Assembly (NCBI GenBank): GCA_942492625.1
Contig: CALOFM010000050.1
Coordinates: 1 to 64,000 of the forward strand
Length of the DNA: 64,000 nt
DNA from: Thiosymbion sp942492625
Lineage (GTDB): Bacteria; Pseudomonadota; Gammaproteobacteria; Chromatiales; Chromatiaceae
Reading direction: 5' to 3'
The position numbers and the translations under genes are program-made. Below, in pieces: positions 45,827 through 55,370 of the stretch (positions are counted from its first letter, which is position 1; each line of letters begins with the position of its first letter). Under the pieces are notes generated by a model. The model was not told the DNA's origin. It made no database searches and saw only the letters and a program-made list of their open reading frames with translations.

Positions 45827-46002
45827 TTAGATTGGCAAACATCGGCCACGCCTGCGGCCCGCTCCTCGATTCAGCTTCCGGCCGGTCGCCGGGCCTGCTA
45901 CCAATGGACCCGCGCTAGAGAAAAGCAACGTGACCCCGGCGAGAGATCGGAATTGCACATCCGAGCGATCCCACCATGACAGAGCGAGACAGCATCGCGG
46001 CA

Positions 46003-49000
46003 TTAGTCGAAGCTCGGACCCTGTCCGTCGTCCACCTTCAGACGAATGCCACGCCGCGGCGCCTTTTTCTGCACTAGTGCCGGCTTTACCTTGTCCGACT
46101 TGGCCGAAGACTTTTTTGCCACCCGTTTCTTTGCAGCGGTCTTCTTCGCTACCTTGCTATTGCCCTTCGCCGCACGCCCCTGCGTGTCTGCGGGCCTTTC
46201 GTCAGCGGACACTCGCTTTTCGCCGGCCTCGGGAGGCTCTGTCGGCTGTTTCTGGCCCTTGCCCTGCTGCTTGCCCGCCACGGCCTGTTTCGTCTCAGGC
46301 GGGTGCGCATCGGAAGCCTCCGGCTTCAAGGCTACCGGCGCCGGACCGCCGTCCGCGGGGGCGCCGCCACGCTCCTTCCCGGCAGCCGATGCCGCAGGCC
46401 GCGGCCTATCGAGCTCTGGCTGAGCGCTCCTCTTGCGCGATTCGGCAGCCGCCGCAGCAGGCGCCGCCGGTGCCGTCCCCGACGCGTTCCCGGCCCCGGA
46501 AGCAGACGGGGCGGCAGCACCGCCGCCGGCGGACCCTCCACCGCCCGTTGGCGCTATGCCGCCGGATGCTTTCGGCTTGGGCCTGGGCGTGGACTTGGGT
46601 GCCGACTTCTTCTTTTTAAACAAGCCCTTCACAAAATCGAACAGCAACAGAAAAATGCCGCGAATCAGGTAGAAGGACATCGTGATCCCCGTCACCGCGT
46701 AGCCCCAAACCTTGATTGCCAGGCTTCCCTTCGACTTCTTGACCGACTCCTGCTGCTGCTCTTTCTCCGCCTCTACAGTGGAGCAAGGAACGTTGGCGCC
46801 GGCAGGAGCGGTCGCAACAGCCACCTCACAAAGGTCCTTGCTGGCCGCAACGCATCCCAACGGAATGACCACCAACGTAAGCACCGTGGACACCAGCACG
46901 CCGGAGGCCAGCGAAATGGCCATGCCCTGGAAAATCGGATCGAAGAAAATGACGCCGGAGCCGGCCACCAGGGCCAGTGCCGTGATGACGATCGGGCGCG
47001 TACGCGTCTTGCACGCGCGGATGACCGATTCGGCGACGGGCACGCCCTTCTGCACCTCGTGTATGGAAAAGTCTACGAGCAGGATAGAGTTACGCACGAT
47101 GATTCCGGCCAGAGCGATCCAGCCGATCATGGAGGTTGCGGTGAACTCGCCGCCCAATCCGAGGGCGAACATGATCAGGTGGGCGGGAATGATGCCCAAC
47201 AGCGTCAATGGGATCGGCGCCATGATGACCAGTGGTATGCGGAAATTGCCGAACTCCCATACCACCAAGATGTAGATGAGCACCAAGGCGACCATGAAGG
47301 CCGCACCCATATCGCGGAAGGTCTCGTAGGTGACCGTCCACTCCCCCGACCACTCCCAAGCGGAATGTCTGTCGTTGGGAGGCGGACCTATCCAATAGGC
47401 CTGCGGAACTACGCCGTCCGGCGCCACATATCCGGTGGCGTCGATCTCGTCCTGGATCTGGAACATGGCGTAAACGGGTGCGGCTAGTGTGCCGCCAACG
47501 TCCGCCACCACGTACTCGACGGCCCGCAGGTCCTTGCGGTAGATGATGTCTTCCTCGGGTACCCGCTGGAAGGCCCCGAGCTCGCGCAGCGGGATGGTGT
47601 AGCCGCCGTTGGACTGGATCGGGAGATCCCCCAGGCGCTGGATCTGGGAGCGCTCCGCCAAGGGGACCTGGACCACGATCTCTATTGGCTCGTGGCCGGC
47701 TTTCTGTTTGACGTCGCCGATCTGCGCCCCCCCGAGGGCCATGGCCAAATTGCGGTTGATGGTGTCGACGGAGATCCCGCGCCGCACCGATTTCTCCGTA
47801 TCGACGTCGAAACGCCAGTAATCGTAGGCATCACGAAGATAGTTATCCACATCGCGGGCGCTCTCGGCCTGCGCAAAGAATTCCGTCATGTCACGCGCGA
47901 ACTGGCGGCGGATCTCCGGAGTCGGTCCATGGACTTCCGCCACCACCGACTGCAGCACCGGAGGACCGGGCGGCATCTCGACGACGGAGAATTTGGCGCC
48001 CGTCCCGTCGGCCAGCTTGGTCAACATCTCCCGCGCCGCTACCGCCAGCTGATGACTGCTGCGCTCGCGGTCGTTCTTGTGCAGGAGCTGTACCTGAAGC
48101 TCGCCCTGCCAAGGATCGGAGCGCAGGTAGTAGTGCCTTACCATGCCGTTGAAATCGAAGGGCTTGGCCGTGCCCGCGTAGAGCTGTATGGCCGTCACTT
48201 CCGGCAAGGTGCGCAGCTTTTCCGCCATGCGGTGCGCCAGGTTGGCAGTCTCCGGGAGGGCGGTGCCTTCCGGCATGTCGATCACCACGGAGAACTCGGG
48301 CTTGTTATCCAGGGGCAACATCTTCACCGGGACCCACTTGAAGTAGAAGAAGGCGCAGGTGAACATGAAGGCGCCCCAGAGCACGAGGCGAAATATCCTT
48401 TGCTTGCTCTTGCTCTCGATCAGGGGGGTCAGGATGTTGCGAAAGACCTTCTCCAGCTTCTCCGCCTCTTTGCGCTCGCGCTTCTCGGCCGTCTCCAAAT
48501 AGTGCATCGACGGACGCAGCCACTTGGACAGCGCAAAGTAGGGCGTGAAAACGAAGGCTGCGAACAGGGAGATGAACATGGCCACCGAGCCAAGCGCCGG
48601 GATGGGCTCCATGTAAGGCCCCATCATGCCGCTGACGAAACCCATGGGCAGGAGGGCGGCGATGACCGTGAAGGTTGCCAGGATCGTGGGGTTTCCGACC
48701 TCGCGCACCGCGTCCACCGCGGTCTCGTCGTCGGTCCGCCCCTCCTCCAGCCAGCGCCGGTAGATGTTCTCGACCACCACGATCGCGTCGTCCACCAGAA
48801 TACCGATGGAGAAGATGAGCGCGAACAGGCTCACCCGGTCAATAGTGTAACCCCAGGTCCAGGCGACGAAGATGGTCATGAGCAGAACCACCGGGATGAC
48901 CAGCAGGACCACGATGGCGGGACGCACCGCTCGGAAGGCACCCCACACCAGCAAAAACACGAAAAAGGTGGCGATGAACAGCTTCTTGATGAGGTCGGTG

Positions 49001-50121
49001 ACCTTGTCGTCGGCGGTCTGTCCGTAGTTGCGGGTGATACTGACCTCGACGTTGTTGGGAATGCGCTCGCCCCGAATTTCTTCCACCCGCTCGATGATGG
49101 CGTTCGCCACGGTTACGCCATTGGTCAGCTCCTTCTTGGCGATGGCCACGGTGACTGCCGGCACGCCCACGGCTTTGAGCCCTTCGGGCGCAGCAGGCCC
49201 CGTATAGAAAGCGACCAGCTGGGTGGCGTCTTCCGACCCCTGGACAACACGCGCAACGTCGTGCATGTAGATCGGGGTGTTCTGGTGTGTCCCTACCACC
49301 AACCGGTTGATCTCCTCCGCACCCTTCAGGAAAGACCCGGTCGTCACGGAGAAGTGGGCACCGCTCGATTCCACCCCGCCGGCGGAAGTCTCGGCATTCG
49401 CCGTCTGCAGGGTCTGTGCGACCTGATCCAGGCTGATCCCGTAGCCGGACAGGCGCTCCGGGTAGACGTCCACCGTCACCTGCTCGCGCCGGCCGCCGAC
49501 AATGAAGGCGCTGCCCGTATCCTTGACCTCCTTGACCGCCTGGAGCACGTCCTGCGCGAGGAGGCGCAGCTGGCCGTCGTCCACATCGGGAAGCCCGTCG
49601 TTATCCAGATCCTTTGACCAGAGCGCCAGGGTGACGATAGGCACGTCGTCGATGCCCTTGGACTTGACCAGCGGCGGCATGACACCGTATGGCATTTTGT
49701 CCATGTTGGAGGCGAGCTTATCGTTCACCTTCACGAGAGACGGACCCATATGCTCGCCCACGTCGAATTCGATAGTGACGATGCCCATGTTGCGCTGCGC
49801 CGCCGAGTAAACGTGCTTTACCCCCGGGATCTCGCTGATCATGCGCTCCAAGGGCTGCACGGCGAGGTTCGAGACCTGCTGCGCGGAGGCGCCCGGATAC
49901 TGCACCATGATGTCGATCATGGGCACGGAGATCTGGGGGTCCTCCTGACGTGGCGTCATGACCAGGCCGAGCAGGCCCATCAGGAGCATGGAGACGAAGA
50001 ACAGCGGAGAGAGGGGGGACCGGATGAAGAAACGCGCCGTCCTTCCAGCGATTCCGAGACTCTCTTCCGTGTACTTGGGTTCCTGATCCTCGGGTGTGCT
50101 CAGGGTCTCGTCTTCGTTCAT
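46003..50121 (-). CDS. RND efflux pump with extended basic C-terminus
   Basis: This 1372-residue inner-membrane pump of the AcrB superfamily has 12 core transmembrane helices. The N-terminus reads FFIRSPLSPLFFVSMLLMGLLGLV, the porter domain QYPGASAQQVSNLAVQPLE, and TM4 GILVDDAIVVVENIYRRW carries the paired acidic proton-relay residues. After TM12 come a short Cys-containing segment, one or two more hydrophobic helices (VTGITMSFYLIRGIFLLLFDFV) and about 200 residues of Ala/Pro/Lys-rich sequence, ending in histone-H1-like AKKTAAKKRVAKKSS. Ordinary pumps stop near 1040. The adaptor is 80 bp upstream. Substrate unknown. Confidence 0.9.
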   Translation of the reverse strand: MNEDETLSTPEDQEPKYTEESLGIAGRTARFFIRSPLSPLFFVSMLLMGLLGLVMTPRQEDPQISVPMIDIMVQYPGASAQQVSNLAVQPLERMISEIPGVKHVYSAAQRNMGIVTIEFDVGEHMGPSLVKVNDKLASNMDKMPYGVMPPLVKSKGIDDVPIVTLALWSKDLDNDGLPDVDDGQLRLLAQDVLQAVKEVKDTGSAFIVGGRREQVTVDVYPERLSGYGISLDQVAQTLQTANAETSAGGVESSGAHFSVTTGSFLKGAEEINRLVVGTHQNTPIYMHDVARVVQGSEDATQLVAFYTGPAAPEGLKAVGVPAVTVAIAKKELTNGVTVANAIIERVEEIRGERIPNNVEVSITRNYGQTADDKVTDLIKKLFIATFFVFLLVWGAFRAVRPAIVVLLVIPVVLLMTIFVAWTWGYTIDRVSLFALIFSIGILVDDAIVVVENIYRRWLEEGRTDDETAVDAVREVGNPTILATFTVIAALLPMGFVSGMMGPYMEPIPALGSVAMFISLFAAFVFTPYFALSKWLRPSMHYLETAEKRERKEAEKLEKVFRNILTPLIESKSKQRIFRLVLWGAFMFTCAFFYFKWVPVKMLPLDNKPEFSVVIDMPEGTALPETANLAHRMAEKLRTLPEVTAIQLYAGTAKPFDFNGMVRHYYLRSDPWQGELQVQLLHKNDRERSSHQLAVAAREMLTKLADGTGAKFSVVEMPPGPPVLQSVVAEVHGPTPEIRRQFARDMTEFFAQAESARDVDNYLRDAYDYWRFDVDTEKSVRRGISVDTINRNLAMALGGAQIGDVKQKAGHEPIEIVVQVPLAERSQIQRLGDLPIQSNGGYTIPLRELGAFQRVPEEDIIYRKDLRAVEYVVADVGGTLAAPVYAMFQIQDEIDATGYVAPDGVVPQAYWIGPPPNDRHSAWEWSGEWTVTYETFRDMGAAFMVALVLIYILVVWEFGNFRIPLVIMAPIPLTLLGIIPAHLIMFALGLGGEFTATSMIGWIALAGIIVRNSILLVDFSIHEVQKGVPVAESVIRACKTRTRPIVITALALVAGSGVIFFDPIFQGMAISLASGVLVSTVLTLVVIPLGCVAASKDLCEVAVATAPAGANVPCSTVEAEKEQQQESVKKSKGSLAIKVWGYAVTGITMSFYLIRGIFLLLFDFVKGLFKKKKSAPKSTPRPKPKASGGIAPTGGGGSAGGGAAAPSASGAGNASGTAPAAPAAAAAESRKRSAQPELDRPRPAASAAGKERGGAPADGGPAPVALKPEASDAHPPETKQAVAGKQQGKGQKQPTEPPEAGEKRVSADERPADTQGRAAKGNSKVAKKTAAKKRVAKKSSAKSDKVKPALVQKKAPRRGIRLKVDDGQGPSFD

Positions 50122-50201
50122 TAGCTAATACACCAAGGCGGATGGACACGCGGGCATGGATGGGCGCGCCGCCATGCCGGCAACGCAGCGTTTCGCTCGG
50201 A

Positions 50202-51353
50202 TCAACGCCCGTCTTCGGACTGCTGCTGGGTGGACCAGCCGGCCGCGATTCCGGGAGGTGGGTCCGCCAGGATGCGCTCTCCCGGCCGTAACCCGCTGAG
50301 CACCGTGATCAGCCCACCCGGAACGGGCTCACCTACGCGAATGAGCCGCAGCTCGGCATTGCCCTGCTCGTCCAGAACATAGACGCCCGGCAGGCTTCCG
50401 TTGTAACGGATCGCAGAGGCGGGGATGATCGGGTTCGAACGCGCGGGCGCATTGAAGTCGGGCACCAAGACCTTCGCGTACATACCCGGCTCGGCCATGC
50501 CCTGGGGCAAATCGAACTTGATCTTCACCGTATGGCGCTGAGGATCGGCCATGGGGAAAATCTGGGCGACACGCACCGGAACGCGCTGGTGGTTCACATC
50601 GAGCTCGGCATGAATCATCATGCCCTCGCGCAAGCCTGGACGCATTCGCGCGGGGACGTCCACCTCGACTTGCAGGTACTCGACATCGGCGTAGCTCAAC
50701 AGCGGCTGACCCGGCTGCACCGTATCGCCGACTTCGATAAACTTCTTGACGATGACCCCGTCGAAGGGCGCGATGCTGCGCGCGTCCCGCAACTTGGAGT
50801 CCAATGCCTGAAGCTCGGCCTGAAGTCGCATGAGGGCGCTACGCGCCTGCTCGATCTGGGTACCGGAGGAGTATAGATCCGCAGACAACTCAGCCCCCCG
50901 CGAGCGTTCCCCAACGAAGTCCTCCATGGGGCGAGTGAACATCTGGTCGAACAAGTTGGGGACGGCCATACCACCCGGGGGGGTACGGGAACGGGGCGCG
51001 AAGATCTCACGATTGTACTGCATGCCGGCATTTCTTAGCTGAGCGTCGGCACTGCCCATCTGCGCCAGCAGCGACTTGCGGTTGGCAAGAAGCTCGCGGT
51101 CATCGAGGGAAACGAGAAGGTCCTCCTTCTTGAAGGAGTCGCCCTCTATACCAGCCAGGTACTTCACTCGCCCCGGAAGCTGGGCGGCAAGCGTCACTTC
51201 CTTATAAGGGATGACGGTCCCACCCACCGAAACGGTCGGGGCGCCTTCCGCCTGCTTAACCACGAACTCGTTCGCGGCGGGCTTCGCACCAAGGGTCCCC
51301 GCCACCAACATGATGCTCGCCGCAAGCAATCCGCGAAAAATCGGTATTCCCAT
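50202..51353 (-). CDS. RND periplasmic adaptor (membrane fusion protein)
   Basis: A 383-residue adaptor has a signal peptide ending near GTLGA (residue 23). The barrel half reads GTVIPYKEVTLAAQLPGRVKYLAG, a helical hairpin spans about 80-190, the second barrel half reads ARSIAPFDGVIVKKFIEVGDTV, and the beta-barrel and membrane-proximal domains follow. It links the RND pump downstream to an outer-membrane channel; no channel gene is present, so a shared TolC-like protein elsewhere is assumed. The AAGG site and ATG at 51353 fit the signal peptide. Confidence 0.92.
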   Translation of the reverse strand: MGIPIFRGLLAASIMLVAGTLGAKPAANEFVVKQAEGAPTVSVGGTVIPYKEVTLAAQLPGRVKYLAGIEGDSFKKEDLLVSLDDRELLANRKSLLAQMGSADAQLRNAGMQYNREIFAPRSRTPPGGMAVPNLFDQMFTRPMEDFVGERSRGAELSADLYSSGTQIEQARSALMRLQAELQALDSKLRDARSIAPFDGVIVKKFIEVGDTVQPGQPLLSYADVEYLQVEVDVPARMRPGLREGMMIHAELDVNHQRVPVRVAQIFPMADPQRHTVKIKFDLPQGMAEPGMYAKVLVPDFNAPARSNPIIPASAIRYNGSLPGVYVLDEQGNAELRLIRVGEPVPGGLITVLSGLRPGERILADPPPGIAAGWSTQQQSEDGR

Positions 51354-51905
51354 GAGCCTTGCTACCTGACTAAAACCTACATACCTTAGAAGTCGATCGT
51401 TCGGACGCGCGGCCCAATGCCCCGCCGGCGGGACGCATTCCCAGCCCTAACATCGCCGCGCTCGAAGCAGCCAGGATTGGTGTTCGGTCCACCGGCATTC
51501 GGTGAATTTCCCGCGCGCCACTTCATGATAAATTTCTCTTATAAACACATCCCAAGACCTGGGAATTATCACCAATCAGCCGCAACATTTCAACCGCATT
51601 CAACGAATAATGCAGATAAATCAGTCGCCTAATGCAATCTCTTTAGGGGCCGATAAAGGCTCTTTCCAACACCCGGGAACCCGTGAAACGACTCCGACAT
51701 CGGGATAGCCGCAACCGCGAGGGACGTGATTATACGCCACCGCCAGATCGGAAATAGACTACCTTCCAAGACCCGTTGGGTATAAAATCCGCGCGAGCCT
51801 GATCCGGAATTCAAGCCGCGCGCTCCCGGCCTTCGTCGCCTGCCGCATATCCGGAGCCCCCGTCCCCTACCCCTAATCGCGCTTCGAAGTGTGAGGAGCC
51901 TTCCG
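51354..51905. other. Divergent intergenic region, adaptor/dynamin
   Basis: This 550-bp region separates divergently transcribed genes and so must hold both promoters. It is AT-rich around 51525-51640. No gene, tRNA or known riboswitch was recognised. The minus-strand open frame at 51629-52195 mostly lies antisense to the dynamin gene and is not supported. Confidence 0.4.
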
Positions 51906-53393
51906 ATGCACCCTGCCGCAGACGTCGTCGAGCAACGCCTCAAGAACCTGGAAACCCATTTAGAGCAGGAGAATCCCGTCCTCCTGAGCACGGTCCAGAG
52001 CTTTCGTGTCCTGGACCGCGTTGCCCATCGGATGGGTCTGCTGGAGAAGGACCAATCGTTTGCGACCCAAATTCCTTGGTGGCCCCTGATTTCGGTGCTC
52101 GGCACCTTCTCGGCGGGCAAGTCCACCTTCATCAACCACTTCCTCGGAACGAAGCTGCAGCGCACCGGCAACCAAGCGGTCGACGACCGCTTCACCGTGA
52201 TCTGTTACAGCCGCGAGGCAACGGGACACGCCCTGCCCGGCGTCGCCCTCGACTCGGACCCGCGTTTCCCCCTCTATCAGATATCCAAGGACATCGACCT
52301 GGTATCGGAAGGCGAAGGCGAACGCATCGATGCCTACCTGCAGCTCAAGGCTAGTCCCAGCGAGCGGCTGCGGGGCAAGATCCTGATCGACTCCCCGGGC
52401 TTCGACGCCGATGCCCAGCGTACCGCGACGCTGCGCATCACCGACCACATCATCGACCTGTCCGATTTGGTGTTGGTGTTCTTCGACGCCCGCCACCCGG
52501 AGCCGGGGGCCATGCGGGACACCCTCCTGCACCTGGTCTCGGACACCATCAACCGGGCGGACTCGGGCAAATTCCTTTACATCCTCAACCAGCTCGATAC
52601 CACCGCCCGCGAGGACAACCCGGAGGACGTAGTCGCTGCCTGGCAGCGCGCCCTGGGTGAAGAGGGCCTTACGGCGGGGCGGTTCTACACCATCTATAGC
52701 CCGGACGCCGCCACCCCAATCGAGGACGAGGCCAAGCGAGCCCGCTACGAGAAAAAACGGGACGAGGACTTGAGCGAGATCCATAGCCGAATGCAGGAGG
52801 TGGAGGTCGAACGCGCCTACCGCATCGTTGGCGCGCTTCGCAAGAGCGCAGCAGATATCTCCGAAGGTGCCATGCCCCTTCTGCAAAAAGCGATACGCCT
52901 CTGGCGCAACCGCACCCTCGTCGCTGACGGGATCGTTTTCGGGCTATTGCTCGCCATTTTCCTCGTCTGGAGCATCGGCTCGGGCCACTGGAGGGGTTTC
53001 GTCTACGAGCCGGAATGGCTCCTGTCGATCAAAACCATCGCCTGGGGACCGGAAATTTTGGCGGTCCTCTTGATCCTGATCGGAGTGGCGGCTCACCTTG
53101 GCATCCGCCGACTGGCGGCCAAGAGCCTCGGCCGTTGGATCCGCAAGCAGCAAAAGAAGGAAGGACTGCGCGGCAATCTCATCGAGGCCTTCGCGTACAA
53201 CACGCGACCGTGGCGCCCGCTCTTCGCCCGCTCGCCCATCGGCTGGGGATCGGGAGCGAAGCGACGCCTGCACAAGATCACGGAGGACTGCGACTCGTAC
53301 GTCCAGACGCTTAACGACCGCTTCACCAACCCGTCCGGCGACGGTTTGGGGGCAAATCTCGGCAAACCGGAGCAAGCCGCACAGCAAAGCTGA
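51906..53393 (+). CDS. Dynamin-like membrane GTPase
   Basis: A 495-residue protein starts at an ATG at 51906 with a GAGGAG ribosome binding site. The dynamin-type GTPase domain has the P-loop GTFSAGKSTFINHFLG (about 64-79), switch II DSPGFDADAQRTA, and an NQLD specificity motif (LYILNQLDTT). A helical stalk region follows. Two transmembrane helices lie at about 338-357 and 378-397, with a basic cytoplasmic tail after them. EHD-like bacterial dynamins remodel or protect membranes. It is intact and followed 22 bp later by a ROK kinase gene. Confidence 0.85.
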   Translation: MHPAADVVEQRLKNLETHLEQENPVLLSTVQSFRVLDRVAHRMGLLEKDQSFATQIPWWPLISVLGTFSAGKSTFINHFLGTKLQRTGNQAVDDRFTVICYSREATGHALPGVALDSDPRFPLYQISKDIDLVSEGEGERIDAYLQLKASPSERLRGKILIDSPGFDADAQRTATLRITDHIIDLSDLVLVFFDARHPEPGAMRDTLLHLVSDTINRADSGKFLYILNQLDTTAREDNPEDVVAAWQRALGEEGLTAGRFYTIYSPDAATPIEDEAKRARYEKKRDEDLSEIHSRMQEVEVERAYRIVGALRKSAADISEGAMPLLQKAIRLWRNRTLVADGIVFGLLLAIFLVWSIGSGHWRGFVYEPEWLLSIKTIAWGPEILAVLLILIGVAAHLGIRRLAAKSLGRWIRKQQKKEGLRGNLIEAFAYNTRPWRPLFARSPIGWGSGAKRRLHKITEDCDSYVQTLNDRFTNPSGDGLGANLGKPEQAAQQS

Positions 53394-53415
53394 CCTCGGA
53401 GACGGAAACCTGCGA

Positions 53416-54400
53416 ATGGACCGAATAGAACAAATCATTCGTAGTCTTTTTTTCCGAAGAGTTAGCGAGAGCCTCGTTTTGGGCAAGCTGCGCATCGGTA
53501 TCGATCTGGGTGGAACCAAGATCGAGGTCATTGCCCTGGACAATGAGCACGCCGTCCGTGCCCGGCACCGGGTGGATACACCGCGCCACGATTACGCCGG
53601 GACATTGCGAACAATCGCGAGTCTGGTCGCGAAAGTAGAGCGCGAGACCGGCCAGCAAGGCACGGTCGGCGTGGGCACGCCCGGATCCCTGTCGCCCTTC
53701 ACCGGCCGAATGCGCAATGCCAACTCGGTCTGGCTCAACAAAAAGCCCTGGACAAAGACTTGGCCGAGGCACTCGGCCGCCCGTGCGCCTTGCCAACGAT
53801 GCGGACTGCTTCGCCCTCTCCGAGGCGGTGGATGGGGCCGCGCGAGAGGCGAACAGCGTCTTCGGCGTCATTATCGGCACAGGGACCGGAGGCGGCATCG
53901 CGGTCAATGGGCAGTTGCTTTGTGGACCAAACCGCGTCGCCGGAGAATGGGGGCACAATCCCCTGCCCTGGCCGCGGGAGGAAGAGCTTCCCGGACCATC
54001 CTGCTACTGCGGCAGGCGGGGCTGTATCGAGACCTTCCTGTCCGGGCCGGGGCTCGCTGCAGATTTTCGGCGGGTATCCGGACGTGACCTTGCACCCCGT
54101 CAGATCGTCGATGCCTCCGAACGAGGCGATGCGGACGCCAGTGCAACTCTTGAACGCTACGAGGAGCGCTTCGCCCGGTCGCTGGCCAGCGTCGTCAACA
54201 TACTCGACCCGGAGGTAATAGTGCTTGGCGGCGGGCTCTCCAACCTCGAACGGCTCTACCGAAACCTTCCGGACCTGATCGGGAGATACATCTTCTCGGA
54301 TGGCTTACATATTGACCTGCGCCCGCCTGCTCACGGGGACTCCAGCGGTGTGCGCGGTGCAGCCTGGCTGTGGCAACCTCCCTTTGAGCGCCGATCCTAA
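53416..54400 (+). pseudogene. ROK-family sugar kinase with two frameshifts
   Basis: The N-terminal frame gives IGIDLGGTKIEVIALD (phosphate-1 motif) through VGTPGSLSP. One base is missing at the A-run 53740-53744, after which KALDKDLAEALGRP appears in another frame. A second single-base deletion at the C-run 53780-53782 moves to the last frame: RLANDADCFALSEAVDG, the GTGTGGGI motif, the zinc motif CYCGRRGCIETFLSG, and ILDPEVIVLGGG to the end. All domains are otherwise complete for a fructokinase/glucokinase-type ROK enzyme. The homopolymer context means sequencing error cannot be excluded. Confidence 0.82.
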
Positions 54401-54613
54401 CATTCCCCCATCAAAGAGCGTTTCGCCGGCAGCCGAAGTCGAGAGTCCAGCCGGAGCATCTGCTGCTCATGAGCTCACCCACCCAAGCTTCAAGATCGTC
54501 TAACAAAATCGTCCCGCTCCGGTGAGCGCTCGCCGGGGTCGAAAACATCGGCCGTTACTACTTGGCACGCAGGAGTTTATTCGCACCCCGGGGATAAAAA
54601 CAACACAAGCTCC

Positions 54614-54633
54614 ATGGTTGGCCATGCAACCAT
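54614..54633. promoter_or_regulatory. Perfect inverted repeat upstream of nrtR-like gene
   Basis: ATGGTTG-GCCATG-CAACCAT is a 7-bp perfect inverted repeat that ends about 41 bp before the regulator start. NrtR regulators control their own operon and NAD genes, so it is a reasonable operator candidate. I cannot match it to a published NrtR consensus with confidence. Confidence 0.45.
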
Positions 54634-54674
54634 AGGGTTTGACTTGGTGTAACAAACACACCATCTTGAAGAGC

Positions 54675-55356
54675 ATGGCCGAGCCATTGTCCTACTGCTA
54701 CCAGTACCCGCATCCCGCGGTAACCACTGACGTAGTCCTCTTCACCATCCGAGACGGCAGACTGCAGCTACTTCTCATCCGCCGCGGCGGCGAGCCCTTC
54801 AAGGGCCAATGGGCGCTACCCGGAGGATTCCTCGACATCGATGAGGACCTGGAGGACGGCGCACTGCGAGAGCTGGAAGAAGAGACCGGTGTCAGCGGCG
54901 TGTACCTGGAGCAGCTGCGCACCTACGGCACGACCGGGACGCGACCCGCGCGAGCGCGTCATCAGCGTCGCCTACTACGCATTGGCACCGTCTGAACGGT
55001 TGAAGCTGCAGGCGGCGAGCGACGCCGCGGAGGCATCCTGGTTTCCTATCGGCGACCTGCCGACCCTGGCCTTCGATCACGACGAAATCATCGGCGCCGC
55101 CCACGAGCGCCTGGTGGCCAAGCTGGACTACTCGACCATCGCCTTCCAGTTCATGCCACAGCAATTCACGTTAGGCGAGCTACAAGAAGTCTACGAGATC
55201 CTCCTCGACGCCGAGGTCGACAAACGCAACTTTCGCAAATGGGCGCTGGCCCTCGAGCAAATCGTAGAGACCGGCGAGCAACGCAGACGCGGCAATCACC
55301 GACCGGCCCGGCTCTACCGCCTCAAGCACCGGGACCGGATCGCCTTCATCAAGTAA
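54675..55356 (+). pseudogene. nrtR: NrtR-like Nudix regulator of NAD synthesis, frameshifted
   Basis: Residues 1-85 form a Nudix domain (TTDVVLFTIRDGRLQLLLIRRGGEPFKG) with a complete Nudix box, GGFLDIDEDLEDGALRELEEETG. The frame fails after LRTYG near 54930, apparently by a single inserted base. The other frame continues RDPRERVISVAYYAL, then a C-terminal winged-helix part (FTLGELQEVYEILLDAEVDKRNFRK) typical of NrtR. The stop is 15 bp before nadA. NrtR represses NAD genes and releases on ADP-ribose. If the indel is real, nadA is deregulated; if it is an error, this is a normal regulator. Confidence 0.75.
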
Positions 55357-55370
55357 TCCAGAGAATCAGC

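Noticed and set aside
47692..49617. 641-codon open frame on the plus strand over the RND pump
   Set aside because: It is the antisense shadow of a GC-rich, strongly conserved pump gene; its translation is His/Gly/Arg-rich with no domain.
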